Positions 43,413 through 52,984 of a DNA stretch of 64,000 bases are shown one piece after another (positions within the stretch are counted from its first letter, which is position 1; each line of letters starts with the position of its first letter). The notes below the pieces were generated by a model, which saw only the letters and a list, made by a program, of their open reading frames with translations, was not told the origin of the DNA and did no database searches. The position numbers and the translations under genes are program-made. Source of the DNA: Rhodanobacter sp. PCA2 (GTDB lineage Bacteria; Pseudomonadota; Gammaproteobacteria; Xanthomonadales; Rhodanobacteraceae). The stretch lies in contig NZ_NJIC01000047.1 of assembly GCF_013620825.1 (NCBI RefSeq), positions 97,436 to 161,435 of the forward strand, given 5' to 3'.

Positions 43413-45058
43413 CCCCGCTGGCCGTCGTGCCGCGCCTGCTGCGCGTCGCCGTGGTGCTGCTGCGCTACCGGCTCGACGAGCTGGTCGACGCCGCCCACCT
43501 GTTCCGCCCGCTGAAATTCCTGCGCCCGCTGCTCGGTCGTCCGCCTGTCGACGTGCGCCCGCTGGCGCGCGGCGCGCGGCTGCGCCTCGCGCTCACCGAG
43601 CTGGGCCCGATCTTCGTCAAGGCCGGCCAGGTGCTCTCCACCCGCCGCGACCTGGTGCCGGAGGACATCGCGGACGAACTGTCCCTGCTGCAGGACCAGG
43701 TGCCGCCCTTTCCCGGCGTGGAAGCGAAGGCCATCGTCGAGGCCGAACTGAAGGCGCCGGTCGGCCGGCTCTACGCCCGCTTCGACGAGACGCCGCTGGC
43801 CTCCGCCTCGATCGCCCAGGTGCATGCCGCGGAACTTCCCGACGGCCGCGCCGTGGTGGTGAAGGTGCTGCGCCCCGGCATCGACGCCAAGATCGCGCGC
43901 GACGTGCGCCTGCTGCATTCGCTGGGCCATCTCGCGCAGCGCTGGCACCCGAGCGCCGACAAGATCCGCCCGCTCGACGTGGTCGCCGAAGTCGAGAAGA
44001 TGCTGGAGCACGAGCTGGACCTGCAGCGCGAAGGCGCCAGCGCCAGCCTGCTGCGGCGCAATTTCGCCAGCGGCGTGGACCTCTACGTGCCCGAGGTGCA
44101 CTGGGACCTGACTGCGCAGCGCGTGCTGACGCTGGAACGCGTGCACGGCATCAGCAGTGACGACATCGCCGCGATCGACGCCGCCGGCATCGACCGCAAG
44201 GCGCTCGCCGCGAAGGGCGTGCGGGTGTTCTACGAGCAGGTGTTCCGCGACAACTTCTTCCACGCCGACGCCCACCCCGGCAACATCTGGGTGGACCCCA
44301 CGCGCCCCACCGAGCCGCGCTTCATCGCGCTGGATTTCGGCATCATGGGCTCGCTGCCCGAGGCCGACCAGTACTGGCTGGCGCAGAACTTCATCGCGCT
44401 GTTCGAGCGCGACTACGCGCGCATCGCCAAGCTCCACGTGGATGCCGGCTGGATGCCGTCCACGGTGCGACTGGATGAACTGGAAGCGGCGGTGCGCACG
44501 GTGTGCGAGCCCTACTTCACCCGCCCGCTGTCGCAGATCTCGCTGGCCGAGCTGGTGGTGAAGCTGTTCCAGACCGCGCGCCGCTTCGAGCTGACCCTGC
44601 AGCCGCAGCTGATCCTGCTGCAGAAGACCCTGCTCAACATCGAGGGCGTGGGCCGCATGCTCGATCCCGGGATCGACATCTGGGCCGTGGCGCATCCGGT
44701 GCTGAAGCGCATCCTGCGCGAACGCTACAGCCCGCTGCGCACGCTGCGCGAAGTGCGCAAGCGCCTGCCCGAGTGGTTCCATCTCGCGCCGCAGCTGCCC
44801 GAACTGGTGCACGACTCGCTGGAACGCGTCGCACACGGCGAGCATCGCCTGCTTGCCGACGTGGACACGCTCAGCCACCAGCGCCATCTGCTGCACCGGC
44901 TGCTGCGCATGATCGCGGGCAGCGCGTTCGGCGCCAGCCTGCTGCTGTGCGCCACCCTGCTGTGGGCGCTGGCGCCCCAGCACGGCCCGTGGCTGCCGCT
45001 GGGCATGGGCGTCGCGGGGCTGCTGTCGTTCGGCTGGGGCTGGATGCGTTCGCACTGA
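43409..45058 (+). CDS. ubiB: ubiquinone biosynthesis kinase-like protein UbiB
   Basis: Encodes 549 residues from a GTG that overlaps the ubiJ stop codon. UbiB-family features: [20 protein letters not shown] (the KxGQ motif, about 61-80), [28 protein letters not shown] (Ala-rich loop and catalytic Lys), [16 protein letters not shown] (ExD-like region), [15 protein letters not shown] and ALDFGIMG. Two C-terminal membrane helices (about 495-545) anchor it. It is an ATPase thought to help extract ubiquinone precursors from the membrane rather than a protein kinase. Confidence 0.95.
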   Translation: MTPLAVVPRLLRVAVVLLRYRLDELVDAAHLFRPLKFLRPLLGRPPVDVRPLARGARLRLALTELGPIFVKAGQVLSTRRDLVPEDIADELSLLQDQVPPFPGVEAKAIVEAELKAPVGRLYARFDETPLASASIAQVHAAELPDGRAVVVKVLRPGIDAKIARDVRLLHSLGHLAQRWHPSADKIRPLDVVAEVEKMLEHELDLQREGASASLLRRNFASGVDLYVPEVHWDLTAQRVLTLERVHGISSDDIAAIDAAGIDRKALAAKGVRVFYEQVFRDNFFHADAHPGNIWVDPTRPTEPRFIALDFGIMGSLPEADQYWLAQNFIALFERDYARIAKLHVDAGWMPSTVRLDELEAAVRTVCEPYFTRPLSQISLAELVVKLFQTARRFELTLQPQLILLQKTLLNIEGVGRMLDPGIDIWAVAHPVLKRILRERYSPLRTLREVRKRLPEWFHLAPQLPELVHDSLERVAHGEHRLLADVDTLSHQRHLLHRLLRMIAGSAFGASLLLCATLLWALAPQHGPWLPLGMGVAGLLSFGWGWMRSH

Positions 45059-45074
45059 GTCCGGCTCGCCCAGC

Positions 45075-45806
45075 ATGCTCGACATCCTCCACCAGGACGA
45101 CGCCCTGATCGCGGTGAACAAGCCCGCAGGCCTGCCCGTGCACCGCTCGGCGATGGTGAACGACGCCGAGCAATACCTGGTGGACGTGCTGCGCGAGCAG
45201 GTGGGCGGCAACGTCTACCTCGCGCACCGCCTCGACCGCGCCACCAGCGGCGTGCTGCTGGTGGCGCGCAGCAGCGAGGTCGCCGCCGCGCTGGGCGAGC
45301 AGTTCATGGGCCGCGACGTGCGCAAGCAATACCTCGTGGTGGTGCGCGGCTGGCCGGAGCCGGGCGAGGGCATGGTCGACTATCCGCTGCCCGGCTCGCG
45401 CGAGACCGGCCCGCGCCGCGATGCACGCACGCGCTACCGGACGCTCGCCACGACGGAAGTGCCGATCGCGCTGGGCCGCTATCCGCAGCAGCGCTACGCC
45501 CTGCTGCTGGCCGAACCGGAAACCGGCCGCTTCCGCCAGATCCGCAAGCACCTCGCCCACATCCACCATCCGGTGATCGGCGACTGCCAGCACGGCCGCG
45601 GCGACCACAACCGCCTCTACAAGCAGCACTTCGGCTGCCACCGCATGCTGCTGCATGCGTGGCGGCTGGATTTCCGGCACCCGGCGAGCGGCGAGGCGAT
45701 GACGCTGGAGGCGCCGCTGGACGGCGAGTACGGCGCACTGCTGGAACGCTTCGGCTGGGCGCTGCCCGGCAACACGCCAGACAACACCCTGCCCCGTTCG
45801 TCCTGA
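45075..45806 (+). CDS. truC: RluA-type pseudouridine synthase, TruC-like
   Basis: Encodes 243 residues. The catalytic motif AHRLDRATSGVLLVARS (Asp at about residue 54) and QIRKHLAHIHHPVIGDCQHGRGDHNR match the RluA superfamily, and the absence of an S4 domain with this short length fits TruC, which modifies uridine 65 of tRNA. The C-terminal five codons run into an inverted-repeat element, so the original stop may have been altered by its insertion. It starts 16 bases after ubiB. Confidence 0.88.
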   Translation: MLDILHQDDALIAVNKPAGLPVHRSAMVNDAEQYLVDVLREQVGGNVYLAHRLDRATSGVLLVARSSEVAAALGEQFMGRDVRKQYLVVVRGWPEPGEGMVDYPLPGSRETGPRRDARTRYRTLATTEVPIALGRYPQQRYALLLAEPETGRFRQIRKHLAHIHHPVIGDCQHGRGDHNRLYKQHFGCHRMLLHAWRLDFRHPASGEAMTLEAPLDGEYGALLERFGWALPGNTPDNTLPRSS

Positions 45807-45893
45807 GCGTAGCGCCGCAGGCGCGAAGTCGAAGGAAGGCCGCACGACAGGGCTTCGACTCCGCCGCTGCGCGGCTACGCTCAGCCCGGACGG
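45794..45893. repeat. inverted repeat, family A (second copy), overlapping the truC end
   Basis: Arms 45794-45835 and 45850-45893 are imperfect reverse complements, with shared cores CTGAGCGTAGC / GCTACGCTCAG and AGTCGAAG / CTTCGACT. The right arm resembles 27774-27817. The left arm covers the last codons of truC. It separates truC from arfB and may form a terminating hairpin. Confidence 0.6.
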
Positions 45894-45943
45894 AGTCGGC
45901 GCAGGTTCTCGCCCCCTATCGCGCTTCCCCCTAAACTTCCCGC

Positions 45944-46366
45944 ATGCTGACCATCAGCCGCACCCTTTCCCTGCCCGAAACCGAGCTGGTCGAGCGCTTC
46001 CTGCGCGCCGACGGCCCCGGCGGGCAGCACGTGAACCGCACCGAGAGCGCGGTGGAATTGCGCTTCGACGTGGCGCGCTCGCCCACCCTGCCGGAAGCCG
46101 TGCGCGAACGCCTGCTGGCGCGGCGCGACCGCCGGCTCACCGACGACGGCGTGCTGGTGATCCAGGCGCGCCGCTTCCGCGACCAGGCCCGCAACCGCGA
46201 CGATGCGCGCGAGCGGCTGGCCGAGATCGTCCGCGGCGCGCTCACCGCGCCGAAGAAGCGCGTGGCGACCAAGCCCACGCGCGCATCGAAGGAACGCCGC
46301 CTGGTCGGCAAGCAGCAGCGCGGCAAGCTCAAGCAGACGCGTTCGCGCGACTGGAACCGCGAATGA
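45944..46366 (+). CDS. arfB: alternative ribosome-rescue factor ArfB (YaeJ)
   Basis: Encodes 140 residues, the usual size. The peptidyl-tRNA hydrolase motif GPGGQHVNRTESAVELRFD has GGQ at residues 26-28, and the C-terminal tail is strongly basic (KERRLVGKQQRGKLKQTRSRDWNRE), as needed to enter the mRNA channel of stalled ribosomes. It releases stalled peptides without a stop codon. Its stop overlaps the start of the acyltransferase gene (ATGA at 46363-46366). Confidence 0.95.
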   Translation: MLTISRTLSLPETELVERFLRADGPGGQHVNRTESAVELRFDVARSPTLPEAVRERLLARRDRRLTDDGVLVIQARRFRDQARNRDDARERLAEIVRGALTAPKKRVATKPTRASKERRLVGKQQRGKLKQTRSRDWNRE

Positions 46367-46956
46367 GCGCCGCCATCCTGCCGCCGGTGCCGCCGCAGGC
46401 GCCGCGCCGGGGCAGCCGCTTCTGGTCGTGGCTGATGCGCGGCGTGCTGCGCCTGTCCGGCTGGCGGCTGGCCGGCGAACTGCCCGACCTGCCCAGGCTG
46501 GTGGTGATCGGCGCCCCGCACTCCTCCTACTGGGACGGCGTGTGGGGACTGGTGATGAAGATCGCGCTGGACCTCGACATCAACATCATGATCAAGCGCG
46601 AGGTGATGGACAGCCCGCTGGGCGTCGTGCTGCGCCCGCTGGGGCTGATCCCGATCAACCGCAAGGCGGCGCTGAACGTGGTGGGCCAGATGGCGCGGCG
46701 CTTCGCGGCACACGACCGGATGTGGCTGGGCATCACGCCGGAAGGCACGCGCAAGCCGGTGAAGCAGTGGAAGAGCGGCTTCCTGCGCATCGCGCGCGAG
46801 GCGAACGTGCCGATCCTGCCGGTGTTCATCGACTACCCCAGCAGGACCTTCACGCTGGGCGTTCCGCAACACGCCACCGGCGACGACGACGCCGACATGG
46901 CGCGCATCCGCGCGCTGTTCCGCGGCTACCGCGGCAAGTACCGCAACACGGAGTGA
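46363..46956 (+). CDS. lysophospholipid / 1-acylglycerol-3-phosphate acyltransferase family protein
   Basis: Encodes 197 residues, short for PlsC but of the usual size for this LPLAT subgroup. The catalytic HX4D is in APHSSYWDG (about residues 48-56), followed by IMIKREVMDSPLGVVLRPLGLIPINRKAA and MWLGITPEGTRKPVKQWKSGFLRIA, where ITPEGTR is the substrate-binding block. A hydrophobic N-terminal segment suggests membrane association. Its exact donor and acceptor are unknown. It overlaps arfB by four bases and is followed four bases later by the LysE gene. Confidence 0.85.
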   Translation: MSAAILPPVPPQAPRRGSRFWSWLMRGVLRLSGWRLAGELPDLPRLVVIGAPHSSYWDGVWGLVMKIALDLDINIMIKREVMDSPLGVVLRPLGLIPINRKAALNVVGQMARRFAAHDRMWLGITPEGTRKPVKQWKSGFLRIAREANVPILPVFIDYPSRTFTLGVPQHATGDDDADMARIRALFRGYRGKYRNTE

Positions 46957-46960
46957 ACCC

Positions 46961-47590
46961 ATGCTCGGCATCCAGCACTACGACGCCTTCCTGCTCGCCT
47001 GCATCGCGCTGAACCTCACGCCCGGGCTGGACACGTTCTACGTCCTCGCGCGCAGCGGCCGCGAAGGCCACGTGGTGGGCCTGGGCGCCGCGCTGGGCAT
47101 CAATGCCGGCTGCGTGGTGCACACGCTGGCCGCGGTGCTGGGCCTGTCGGCGCTGCTGATGACGTCGGCGCTGGCCTTCGCGGTGCTGAAGTACCTCGGC
47201 GCGGCCTACCTGGTGTGGATCGGCCTGCGCATGCTGCTCAGCCGGCAACATGCCCGCGCGCCGACGCAGACGCGCGGCACCGGCTTCGCCGCCGCGTTCC
47301 GCCAGGGCATGCTCACCAACGTGCTGAACCCGAAGGTGGCGTTGTTCTACCTCGCCTTCCTGCCGCAGTTCGTGTCGCTGCAGGCCGGGCATCCGCAGCT
47401 GGCCCTGCTGGTGCTGGGCGCCAGCTTCATCGCCACCGGACTGGCCTGGTCGCTGGTGCTTGCCATGGCCGGCGGCCGCATCCACCGCCTGCTGCAGCGC
47501 AAGCCCGCCGTCGGCCAGTGGATGGATCGCGTCTGCGGCGCGGTGCTGCTGGGCTTCGGCCTGAAGCTGGCACTGCAGCGGCGCAGTTGA
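46961..47590 (+). CDS. LysE family amino-acid exporter (RhtB type)
   Basis: Encodes 209 residues with six predicted helices. Family motifs: FLLACIALNLTPGLDTFYVLARSGREGHVVGLGAALGINAGCVVHTL (N-terminal NLTPGxD) and FRQGMLTNVLNPKVALFYLAFLPQF (NPKxxLF). It exports amino acids such as homoserine or threonine. It follows the acyltransferase by four bases. A strikingly similar 85-base segment recurs 630 bases downstream, exactly one gene length away, showing that a tandem copy once existed. Confidence 0.9.
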   Translation: MLGIQHYDAFLLACIALNLTPGLDTFYVLARSGREGHVVGLGAALGINAGCVVHTLAAVLGLSALLMTSALAFAVLKYLGAAYLVWIGLRMLLSRQHARAPTQTRGTGFAAAFRQGMLTNVLNPKVALFYLAFLPQFVSLQAGHPQLALLVLGASFIATGLAWSLVLAMAGGRIHRLLQRKPAVGQWMDRVCGAVLLGFGLKLALQRRS

Positions 47591-47614
47591 GGCGCCCGGG
47601 GAAGGTCTGGCCAA

Positions 47615-47699
47615 GCCTTCCTGCTCGCCTGCATCGCGCTGAACCTCACGCCCGGGCTGGACATGCTCCACATCCTCGCGCGCAGCGGCCGCGAAGGCC
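47615..47699 (+). pseudogene. remnant of a second, tandem lysE-type gene
   Basis: Bases 47615-47699 match 46985-47069 with four differences in 85 (about 95 %). The offset of 630 bases equals the length of the intact lysE gene. The differences change TFYV to MLHI in the reading frame, nearer the usual family sequence D-M-L-Y-I/V-L. Both flanks diverge completely, and the frame soon leaves LysE sequence, so this is a fragment. It could be the leftover of a tandem paralogue mostly deleted, or of a recombination between two lysE genes. Confidence 0.75.
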
Positions 47700-47817
47700 T
47701 GCCATGGCCTTCAACGGCAGTCGGTTGTCGCGGCTCGAACAAGCGTCGCCTCCAGGGCAAGGGCGTGGCGTATGCTTGCGGAGCAAGGCGGGCCTTCCCG
47801 CCCGCTGAGGGACTCCG

Positions 47818-48627
47818 ATGCACAGGACACCGCGCCGGGTCGCCATCGGTCTTGTCATTGAGCTATGCGCAACGCTGTGCATGATGATTGCCGCGCCGGT
47901 GCATGCTGCCGATGACGACGGCGGCAGGGCGGGCTCCAGGGCCGACGTTGTGCTGAGCGCGATGTTGGCCAGCCGCCCCATCCTCATCAGCCATCCCGAC
48001 CTGTGGTATCGCTCACTCGGAAAGCGGGCTTACGAAAACAAGGCCCCTGTCACGGCGTTCCCGCTGTTCCTGCGTGCGGCGGGGTTCGCGGACAAGCCGT
48101 CGCAAGCGATCATCGCGGTCATGTACTGGAACGGCGATGGAGTGAAGCGGGATCGCCCGCGAGCGTACGCATGGATGGATCTGGCGGCCAGCCGCGGCTA
48201 TCCGGAAATGGTGGCTCAGCGTGAGCTGTACTGGAAAGAACTCGGGCCCACCGAGCGCGCAGAGGCATTGGAGGTGGGCCGTGAAATTTATGCCGAATAC
48301 GGTGATGCCGTTGCGTTGAAGCGGCTCGACGGGGCTCTTGTCACCGCGTGGCGGAAAGGGGTGCTTGGCAGCCGCACCGGCTTCGTGGGCACCGGCGGCA
48401 CGTTGCTGACGCCCGGCAACTCCGAATTCGCCGCACTCCAAAGCAACCCGTACGAGCTGATGAAACAGTACGAAGATGGCTTGTGGCGGGCACAGGACTA
48501 TGCACGCCTGAAAGACATCGAATGGCTGGGGACGGACCGTTACGGCCGCGTCACGGTAGGCGACTTGCAGCAGGCGCCGGCTGTCGCATCGCCGAAGGAT
48601 TCGCCTGCTCCATCCGGCGGGAAATAG
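47818..48627 (+). CDS. exported protein with Sel1-like repeat
   Basis: Encodes 269 residues with a signal peptide (about 1-30, ending near PVHAAD). One Sel1/tetratricopeptide-like unit is visible: PSQAIIAVMYWNGDGVKRDRPRAYAWMDLAASRGYPEM (about 94-131). The rest has no motif I recognise. Codon usage is visibly less GC-biased than in the neighbours (more A/T in third positions), and together with the lysE remnant beside it this suggests a remodelled or acquired segment. The product is probably periplasmic; function unknown. Confidence 0.75.
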   Translation: MHRTPRRVAIGLVIELCATLCMMIAAPVHAADDDGGRAGSRADVVLSAMLASRPILISHPDLWYRSLGKRAYENKAPVTAFPLFLRAAGFADKPSQAIIAVMYWNGDGVKRDRPRAYAWMDLAASRGYPEMVAQRELYWKELGPTERAEALEVGREIYAEYGDAVALKRLDGALVTAWRKGVLGSRTGFVGTGGTLLTPGNSEFAALQSNPYELMKQYEDGLWRAQDYARLKDIEWLGTDRYGRVTVGDLQQAPAVASPKDSPAPSGGK

Positions 48628-48837
48628 CCGCGCCGCTGGGCCGTTCCGCTTTCTCCGCCCGAAATGGTCTCTGCGCGATCGCGTCGACGCTTCGCGCAAT
48701 CGAGTCTCCGATCCGCCCCACCTCGGCGTCGCAACACATGTCGCCGCGATCAAATCCGAAGAGCCACAAAACCTGTCCTTCCGTATTCCCGCTCGTGAGG
48801 TGCATCAGGGCTCGAGGTGTCGCACTCTTGCCCTCGC

Positions 48838-49887
48838 CTACCGCTCCGAATGCCCCGACTCGTCGTAGTCGCGGTAGGTCAGCAGGCCCGGGCGCACCAG
48901 GTCGATGAAGGCGCGCGCCTCGGCGCTCAGGAACTTGCCCTTGCGCACCACCACGCCGTAGCTGCGCTGGGGAAACCAGCGCTGCATGTTGCGCACCACC
49001 AGCCGCTCGCGGTCGGCGTCGGTGATACAGATGCCGGTGACGATGGAGATGCCAAGGCCCATCGCCACGTATTCCTTGATCACGTCCCAGCCGCCCACCT
49101 CGATCGCCACCTGGTAGGGAACCTGGTTCTGCTGGAACACCAGGTCCACCAGCCGGTAGGTGGACAGCCGCTGCGGCGGCAGGATCAGGCCGTAGGGCGA
49201 GAGATCCTGCAGCTGCAGCGGCTCCTTGGTCGCCAGCGGATGCCCGGGCGGCAGGATCAGCATCGGGTCGTAGTGGCGCACCGGCGCCCAGGCGATGTCG
49301 TGCGGCACGTCCAGCATGGAACCCACCGCGAAGTCGGCCTTGTCCTCGCGCAGCATCGCCAGGCCGTCCTTGCCGGTGACGTTGGCCAGTTGCAGGTGCA
49401 CCGCGGGATAGTGCTCGCGGTAACGCCGCACCAGGTCCGGCAGCAGGTACTGGATGGTGGAGGTGCCGGCCGCGATGGTGAGCTTGCCGGCCTGCAGCCC
49501 CTGCACCTTGGCCTGGAAGTCGCGGTCCAGGTTTTCCCAGCCTTCCACCAGAGGGCGGGCCAGCTCGTACAAGGCCTCGCCCGCGTCGGTGAGGTTGATG
49601 CGGCGGCGGCGGCGCTCCAGCAAGGCCACGCCCAGCTCGCGCTCCAGCGCCTGGAGTTGCAGGCTCACGGACGGCTGCGACAGGTACAGCGACTCGGCGG
49701 CACGACTCAAGGTGCCCAGTTTCACCGTGGCCACGAAGGCGCGCAGCTGCTTGTGGCGGTTGCCCTTGTAGTAGTAACGGGCGGCCTCCGCACCAGTCGC
49801 CTCGTCGCCGGCGCGCTTTTTTGCTGCACTGCGACGTGTTTTTTTCACCGATTTTGCCCGGTCAGGCGTCTGTTTTCGTTCTGTCAT
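48838..49887 (-). CDS. LysR family transcriptional regulator of the glyoxylate shunt genes
   Basis: Encodes 349 residues. An unusual basic N-terminal extension of about 45 residues (RKQTPDRAKSVKKTRRSAAKKR) precedes the helix-turn-helix (about 47-106: LRAFVATVKLGTLSRAAESLYLSQPSVSLQLQALERELGVALLERR). The effector domain is CysB-like (TIAAGTSTIQYLLPDLVRRYREHYPAVHLQL). It is divergent from aceB with an intergenic region of 116 bases containing a perfect nine-base-arm inverted repeat, so it almost certainly controls aceBA and itself. The inducer is unknown. Confidence 0.9.
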   Translation of the reverse strand: MTERKQTPDRAKSVKKTRRSAAKKRAGDEATGAEAARYYYKGNRHKQLRAFVATVKLGTLSRAAESLYLSQPSVSLQLQALERELGVALLERRRRRINLTDAGEALYELARPLVEGWENLDRDFQAKVQGLQAGKLTIAAGTSTIQYLLPDLVRRYREHYPAVHLQLANVTGKDGLAMLREDKADFAVGSMLDVPHDIAWAPVRHYDPMLILPPGHPLATKEPLQLQDLSPYGLILPPQRLSTYRLVDLVFQQNQVPYQVAIEVGGWDVIKEYVAMGLGISIVTGICITDADRERLVVRNMQRWFPQRSYGVVVRKGKFLSAEARAFIDLVRPGLLTYRDYDESGHSER

Positions 49888-49902
49888 ATCAGTGACTTGA
49901 AC

Positions 49903-49927
49903 TTGATATTGGCATTGACAATATCAA
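49903..49927. promoter_or_regulatory. LysR-type operator between the regulator gene and aceB
   Basis: Perfect nine-base arms TTGATATTG (49903-49911) and CAATATCAA (49919-49927) around seven bases. It contains the T-N11-A core of LysR sites and lies just upstream of the aceB -35 box and 16 bases from the regulator start codon, so one site can serve autoregulation and aceB activation. Confidence 0.75.
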
Positions 49928-49930
49928 AAA

Positions 49931-49959
49931 TTGAAACATTTGGTTTGTCAAACTATAAA
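49931..49959 (+). promoter_or_regulatory. aceB: sigma-70 promoter of aceBA
   Basis: TTGAAA at 49931-49936 and TATAAA at 49954-49959 are separated by exactly 17 bases. A short palindrome GTTTG-T-CAAAC lies in the spacer. The start would be near 49966, 38 bases before the aceB ATG. The LysR-type operator abuts the -35 box. Confidence 0.7.
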
Positions 49960-50003
49960 TCCATGACCTAGCTTCGAGTCCCCAACAGACTACGGAGCCG
50001 ACC

Positions 50004-51602
50004 ATGGCCCTGCCCCGGGAACGCCTCGATACCGAAGCCGTGCAGCTGCACGGCCAGCCCACCCCCGCCCAGCAGGCCATTCTCAGCCCGGGCGCCCTGG
50101 CCTTCCTGGCCGACCTGCACCGGCGCTTCGACGCCCGCCGCCGCGAACTGCTGGCGGCGCGCAGCGAACGCCGGGCCCGCTGGGACGCCGGCGAACTGCC
50201 GGACTTCCGCGCCGACACCGCCGCGATCCGCGAATCGGAGTGGACGGTGGGCCCGATCCCGCCCGCGCTGCGCGACCGCCGCGTGGAGATCACCGGGCCG
50301 GTGGAGCGGAAGATGATCATCAACGCGCTGAACTCCGGCGCGAAGGTGTTCATGGCCGACTTCGAGGATTCCTCCGCCCCCAGCCTGGCGAACCAGCTGG
50401 AAGGCCAGGTCAACCTGCGCGACGCGGTGGCCGGCACGCTCGACTACACCTCGCCGGAGGGCAAGCAGTACCGCGTGAACGAGAACCCCGCCGTGCTGGT
50501 GGTGCGTCCGCGCGGCTGGCACCTGCCCGAGCGCCACGTCACGGTGGACGGCGAGACCATGGCCGGCGCGCTGGTGGATTTCGGCCTGTACGCGTTCCAC
50601 AACGCCCGCGCCCTGCACCGCCGCGACCGCGGCCCGTACTTCTACCTGCCCAAGCTGGAAAGCATGGAAGAAGCCGCGCTGTGGGACGACGTGATGGCGC
50701 ACGCGGAAACCGAGCTGGACATCCCGCCGGGCAGCATGAAGGTCACCGTGCTGATCGAGACCCTGCCCGCCGCGTTCCAGATGCACGAGATCCTGCACGC
50801 GCTGCAGTCCCGCGCGGTGGGCCTCAACTGCGGCCGCTGGGACTACATCTTCTCCTACCTGAAGACCCTCCGCGGCCACCGCGACCGCCTGCTGCCGGAG
50901 CGCGGCCAGGTGCTGATGACGGTGCCGTTCCTGAAGGCCTACTCGGAGCTGCTGATCCAGACCTGCCATCACCGCGGCGCGTTCGCGATGGGCGGCATGG
51001 CGGCACAGATCCCGATCAAGGGCGACGACGCCGCGAACGAGGCCGCGCTGGCCAAGGTGCGCGCCGACAAGCTGCGCGAGGTGAAGGCCGGCCACGACGG
51101 CACCTGGGTGGCGCACCCCGCGCTGGTGGCGGTGGCGCAGGCCGTGTTCGACGAATACATGCCCGAGCCGAACCAGCGCGACGTGGAGCGCCTCGACGTG
51201 CGGGTGGGCCGCGAGCAGCTGCTGGCGCCCTGCCCCGGCACGGTCACCCGCGCCGGTTTCGACAACAACGTCGAGGTGTGCCTGCGCTACACCGCGGCGT
51301 GGCTGGACGGCCTGGGCTGCGTGCCCATCCACAACCTGATGGAGGACGCCGCCACCGCCGAGATCGCCCGCGCCCAGCTGTGGCAGTGGCTGCATCACGG
51401 CGGCCTGGAATTCCCGGACCACGCGCCGATCGATTTCGCCCTGTTCGACCACGCGCTGACCGTGCACACCAGCCGCCTGCGCGACAGCGCCCACCCCGGC
51501 GCCGCCCGCGCCGACGACGCCGCCGCGCTGATCCGCCAGCTGATCCACGCCGACACGCTTGCCGACTTCCTCACCCTGCCCGCCTACGACCAACTCGCCT
51601 GA
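50004..51602 (+). CDS. aceB: malate synthase A
   Basis: Encodes 532 residues, the AceB length. It condenses glyoxylate and acetyl-CoA to malate in the glyoxylate shunt. Conserved segments: [98 protein letters not shown], and C-terminal [37 protein letters not shown] with the catalytic Asp. Co-transcribed with aceA 22 bases downstream. Confidence 0.97.
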   Translation: MALPRERLDTEAVQLHGQPTPAQQAILSPGALAFLADLHRRFDARRRELLAARSERRARWDAGELPDFRADTAAIRESEWTVGPIPPALRDRRVEITGPVERKMIINALNSGAKVFMADFEDSSAPSLANQLEGQVNLRDAVAGTLDYTSPEGKQYRVNENPAVLVVRPRGWHLPERHVTVDGETMAGALVDFGLYAFHNARALHRRDRGPYFYLPKLESMEEAALWDDVMAHAETELDIPPGSMKVTVLIETLPAAFQMHEILHALQSRAVGLNCGRWDYIFSYLKTLRGHRDRLLPERGQVLMTVPFLKAYSELLIQTCHHRGAFAMGGMAAQIPIKGDDAANEAALAKVRADKLREVKAGHDGTWVAHPALVAVAQAVFDEYMPEPNQRDVERLDVRVGREQLLAPCPGTVTRAGFDNNVEVCLRYTAAWLDGLGCVPIHNLMEDAATAEIARAQLWQWLHHGGLEFPDHAPIDFALFDHALTVHTSRLRDSAHPGAARADDAAALIRQLIHADTLADFLTLPAYDQLA

Positions 51603-51624
51603 ACGCCCGCTACGGAGCAATGCC

Positions 51625-52920
<1,296 letters not shown>

Positions 52921-52942
52921 TCGCGGCAGGCGTCGCGGAATG

Positions 52943-52980
52943 CGGGAAAGGCAGGCGCCAGGCGCCTGCCTTTCCCGTTT
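52943..52980 (+). terminator. bidirectional hairpin terminator after aceA
   Basis: Seventeen-base complementary arms (52943-52959 with 52961-52977) centred on a GGCGCC stretch, followed by TTT. It lies between the convergent aceA and antiporter genes (antiporter stop at 52985), so it can serve both directions, although only the aceA side has the T-run. Confidence 0.75.
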
Positions 52981-52984
52981 CCGC

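Noticed and set aside
48551..48805. 84-codon minus-strand open frame beginning MHLTSGNTEG.
   Set aside because: It overlaps the 3' end of the better-supported Sel1-like gene, has no clear ribosome binding site and no family I recognise; kept only as part of the atypical-composition observation.
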